Below, piece by piece: positions 5,043 to 6,825 of a stretch of 6,825 bases of DNA. The notes under the pieces are model-generated. The model did not search any database and had not been told where the DNA came from. It saw nothing but the letters and a program-made list of their open reading frames with translations. How positions within the stretch are numbered: the first letter of the stretch is position 1; each line of letters begins with the position of its first letter. The stretch spans positions 1 to 6,825 of the forward strand of contig JAISFT010000203.1 of the NCBI GenBank assembly GCA_031263435.1. The letters are read 5' to 3'. A program made the position numbers and the translations under genes. Origin of the DNA: Treponema sp. (lineage in GTDB: Bacteria > Spirochaetota > Spirochaetia > Treponematales > Breznakiellaceae).

Positions 5043-6080
5043 TTGGCGCTGAAATTTTCGGAACCCTTTGCCCGGTTGTCATTTTTGAAGCGGGTAAAAA
5101 AGACATGTTGTACCGAATCCTGGCTTTGGAGCTGCCGCCTCTTTGTCCGGCTGGTCCTGCTCACCGCCAGCATATACCTCTTTCCTGTACAAAGCCTGTT
5201 TGTTGCCCGTGCCCAGGAGCCGTCCGTAGAAACGGGGGTTGGCGGCGGCGCCTATCCCCAGGATGGAAACCCCGGAGACTTTCGGGAGGAAGAAGCGCCG
5301 GATGGCGATCCCGCGCTGGCCGGCATTCCCGAGCCGGAGCTCTTCTCCAAACCGCGGATGCTTCTTTCGGAATCTTACCAGGTGGAAAGGGGAGATGTCA
5401 TAAGTAACCTGGCCCAGAAATTCGGCCTGAATCAGGATACGATCATTTCCTATAACGCCATAAAGAACACCCGGCTCCTGCAGATAGGTCAGATCCTCAG
5501 AATCCCCAACCAGGACGGGATTCTCTACACGGTAAGCCGCGGCGATACCCTAAGCAGTCTGGCGGAAAAGTACCAGTCGATTCCCGAGGATATCAAAACG
5601 GTGAACGAGCTGCTTTCCGATACTATCCGTGAGGGAACCACCCTGTTTATCCCCGGCGCCCGGCTTGACTGGGTAAACCTGCAGGAAATCAACGGGGACC
5701 TCTTTATTTGGCCCGTATCGGGGCGCATCACTTCCCCCTACGGCTACCGGAACAGCCCCTTTACCGGGGTCAGGCAGTTCCATGGGGGAATAGACCTTGG
5801 CGTCATAAGCGGTACGCCTATCCGTTCCGCAATGTCGGGCCGGGTTATCGTGGCAGGCTGGAGCGATGTTTATGGAAACTATGTGGTGGTAAGCCACCAT
5901 TCAGGGTACCGGACTCTCTACGGCCACATGAGTCTGATCCGTGTAAAATCCGGGGAATACGTTACCACCGGCCAGCGGCTGGGGGATGTGGGCAGCACCG
6001 GGCTCAGTACTGCCCCCCATCTGCATTTTACGGTCTATAAAAACGGTGTAACGGTGGATCCCCGCAGCCTGATGAAGTAG
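5043..6080 (+). CDS. LysM-LysM-M23 cell-wall endopeptidase
   Basis: A 345-residue envelope protein that should cut peptide cross-links of peptidoglycan, or act as an activator if inactive. In order: a basic N-region (1-32), a hydrophobic segment (33-56) with an ARA cleavage-like site at 55-57, an acidic Gly/Pro linker (58-108), LysM 1 (112-155, YQVERGD to LRIP), LysM 2 (162-204, YTVSRGD to LFIP), and an M23 peptidase domain (about 225-342). The zinc ligands are present: H247 and D251 of HGGID, and H328 of HLH (326-328); H295 of YGHM is the usual catalytic-site His, so the enzyme looks active. The LysM domains bind glycan. The start is TTG at 5043, supported by AAAGGAG. The unusually long N-region with three Cys (22, 23, 31) before the hydrophobic stretch could make it a membrane anchor rather than a cleaved signal. 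Confidence 0.92.
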   Translation: MALKFSEPFARLSFLKRVKKTCCTESWLWSCRLFVRLVLLTASIYLFPVQSLFVARAQEPSVETGVGGGAYPQDGNPGDFREEEAPDGDPALAGIPEPELFSKPRMLLSESYQVERGDVISNLAQKFGLNQDTIISYNAIKNTRLLQIGQILRIPNQDGILYTVSRGDTLSSLAEKYQSIPEDIKTVNELLSDTIREGTTLFIPGARLDWVNLQEINGDLFIWPVSGRITSPYGYRNSPFTGVRQFHGGIDLGVISGTPIRSAMSGRVIVAGWSDVYGNYVVVSHHSGYRTLYGHMSLIRVKSGEYVTTGQRLGDVGSTGLSTAPHLHFTVYKNGVTVDPRSLMK

Positions 6081-6081
6081 C

Positions 6082-6103
6082 CCCCCACATTTACTTGTGG
6101 GGG
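6082..6103. terminator. GC hairpin shared by convergent gene ends
   Basis: CCCCCACA (6082-6089) pairs with TGTGGGGG (6096-6103) around a 6-nt loop. It starts just after the peptidase stop (6078-6080) and contains the last codons and stop (6091-6093) of the minus-strand gene. No T-tract follows on either strand, so it may be a transcript-end stabiliser or anti-interference structure rather than a standard terminator. Confidence 0.5.
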
Positions 6104-6825
6104 ACCCGTTCCCTTCCTATGATTGATTCCACAAGACGGAGAAATTTTGGATCCAGGGCCTGGGAGGTTTCCTGGCTCGGGTCCAGAATATCGCTGTTTA
6201 TCAGGTGAATACCGTCCTGTTCATGGATCGGCTCTCCTCCCGGTTCCGCCAGGGGCCGCAGGATAAAGGGTTTACCGTTTTCACGGAACAGGAGGGGCCG
6301 GTAGATAAGGGGCTGTCCCCCATCCTCGCTTATATCTTCCAGACCGCCGGCGCTGTTTCCCCCCGCTTCATGCTGACGCTTCTTTTTGGCGGTCCCTTCG
6401 GCTTCGGGCCCTGCTTTGGGGAGGGTTTTTTCCAGTTCCTCAAAGCCGGAAAAGTCGGGAGTTTCAAAACTAAGGGTATCGAAGGGCGAAAACAGGCTCA
6501 GTTCCAAGGGGGCTGCCCCTGCTGGAGCCGCCGGGCTTTCCGCGGTGGAACCAAATTCTATCCGGCTGGCCAGGGTATCCAGATCTTCCCGGCTCATCGG
6601 GCCGTCTGCGGGGTCTTCCGGGGCTTCCCGGTCCACAGCCTCTTTCGTATCCCCCGCTGCAAAGACCGCCGGGGTAGTAACGATCTCCCCGGCAGAAGGC
6701 CCCTCTTCTGCCTTAATCTCTTCCATTGCGTCCACTTCCTCCATTTTCTTTGCCCTGGGCAGGCCCTCGGATTCTTCCGGGGTTTCCACCACTTCCAATT
6801 CTTCCAGAATCTCAGGTTCCGCGGG
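6091..6825 (-). CDS. Acidic low-complexity protein of unknown function, 5' end outside window
   Basis: The frame is open to the window edge (6825), giving at least 244 residues up to the TAA at 6091-6093. A TTG at 6798 is the only candidate internal start near the edge, and the GGAAG ahead of it is too close to serve, so the gene most likely continues outside. The visible N-terminal two-thirds is dominated by Glu, Ala, Pro and Asp with no membrane segment, and is probably disordered. A short KKKRQ basic patch follows. The last 80 or so residues look folded: a repeated RPL phrase (IYRPLLFRENGKPFILRPL), then IHLINSDILDP, and a terminal helix DPKFLRLVESIIGRERV. I do not recognise a family. It converges on the peptidase gene with a 10-bp gap. 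Confidence 0.7.
   Translation of the reverse strand, partial: PAEPEILEELEVVETPEESEGLPRAKKMEEVDAMEEIKAEEGPSAGEIVTTPAVFAAGDTKEAVDREAPEDPADGPMSREDLDTLASRIEFGSTAESPAAPAGAAPLELSLFSPFDTLSFETPDFSGFEELEKTLPKAGPEAEGTAKKKRQHEAGGNSAGGLEDISEDGGQPLIYRPLLFRENGKPFILRPLAEPGGEPIHEQDGIHLINSDILDPSQETSQALDPKFLRLVESIIGRERVPHK

Noticed and set aside
5550..5900. Minus-strand frame of 116 codons inside the peptidase gene
   Set aside because: Shadow of the well-supported M23 coding sequence.

Overview
The window looks like a chromosomal segment from a spirochaete, most likely a moderately GC-rich Treponema-type bacterium. This is an inference from gene content and style: a DUF151 nuclease fused to a UVR motif, a two-LysM M23 peptidase, a secreted DUF1266 protein, and long non-coding spacers full of palindromes. 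No rRNA, tRNA or species-specific marker is present to confirm it. Six protein-coding genes are supported, one of them cut by the right edge. No tRNA, rRNA, CRISPR array or transposase gene is visible.

Layout. Bases 38-1030 (+) encode an SDR-type NAD(P)-dependent epimerase/dehydratase-like protein. Bases 1031-2382 form a 1.35-kb spacer with no convincing gene but four layers of structure: (a) a run of about ten compact, mutually unrelated hairpins (1051-1342); (b) a 16-bp perfect-stem hairpin that resembles a bidirectional intrinsic terminator (1430-1465); (c) a roughly 420-bp imperfect foldback element (1489-1910) whose inner arms are a perfect 27-bp inverted repeat; (d) an inverted pair of ACACGGAGTTTCACGGAG-type repeats (1944-1972 and 2092-2121). 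Bases 2383-3471 (-) encode a secreted DUF1266 protein in visibly more AT-rich DNA. Bases 3647-4282 (-) encode an RlmE/FtsJ 23S rRNA 2'-O-methyltransferase.

Divergent from rlmE, bases 4339-4971 (+) encode a bifunctional-nuclease (DUF151) protein with a C-terminal UVR motif. It is followed by a TTG-started LysM-LysM-M23 cell-wall peptidase (5043-6080, +). Both plus-strand genes have extended -10 promoters (TGn plus a TATAAT-like hexamer). Bases 6091-6825 (-) hold the C-terminal part of a very acidic, low-complexity protein that converges on the peptidase gene and shares a GC hairpin with it at the junction.

Functionally the right half is ordinary housekeeping: rRNA modification, a nucleic-acid-associated nuclease and envelope remodelling. 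The unusual material is the 1031-2382 spacer, which looks like a landing zone for non-autonomous, structure-based repeats next to an AT-richer accessory gene. No defence or other multi-gene novel system is supported; the best candidates for something undescribed are the hairpin array and the foldback element.
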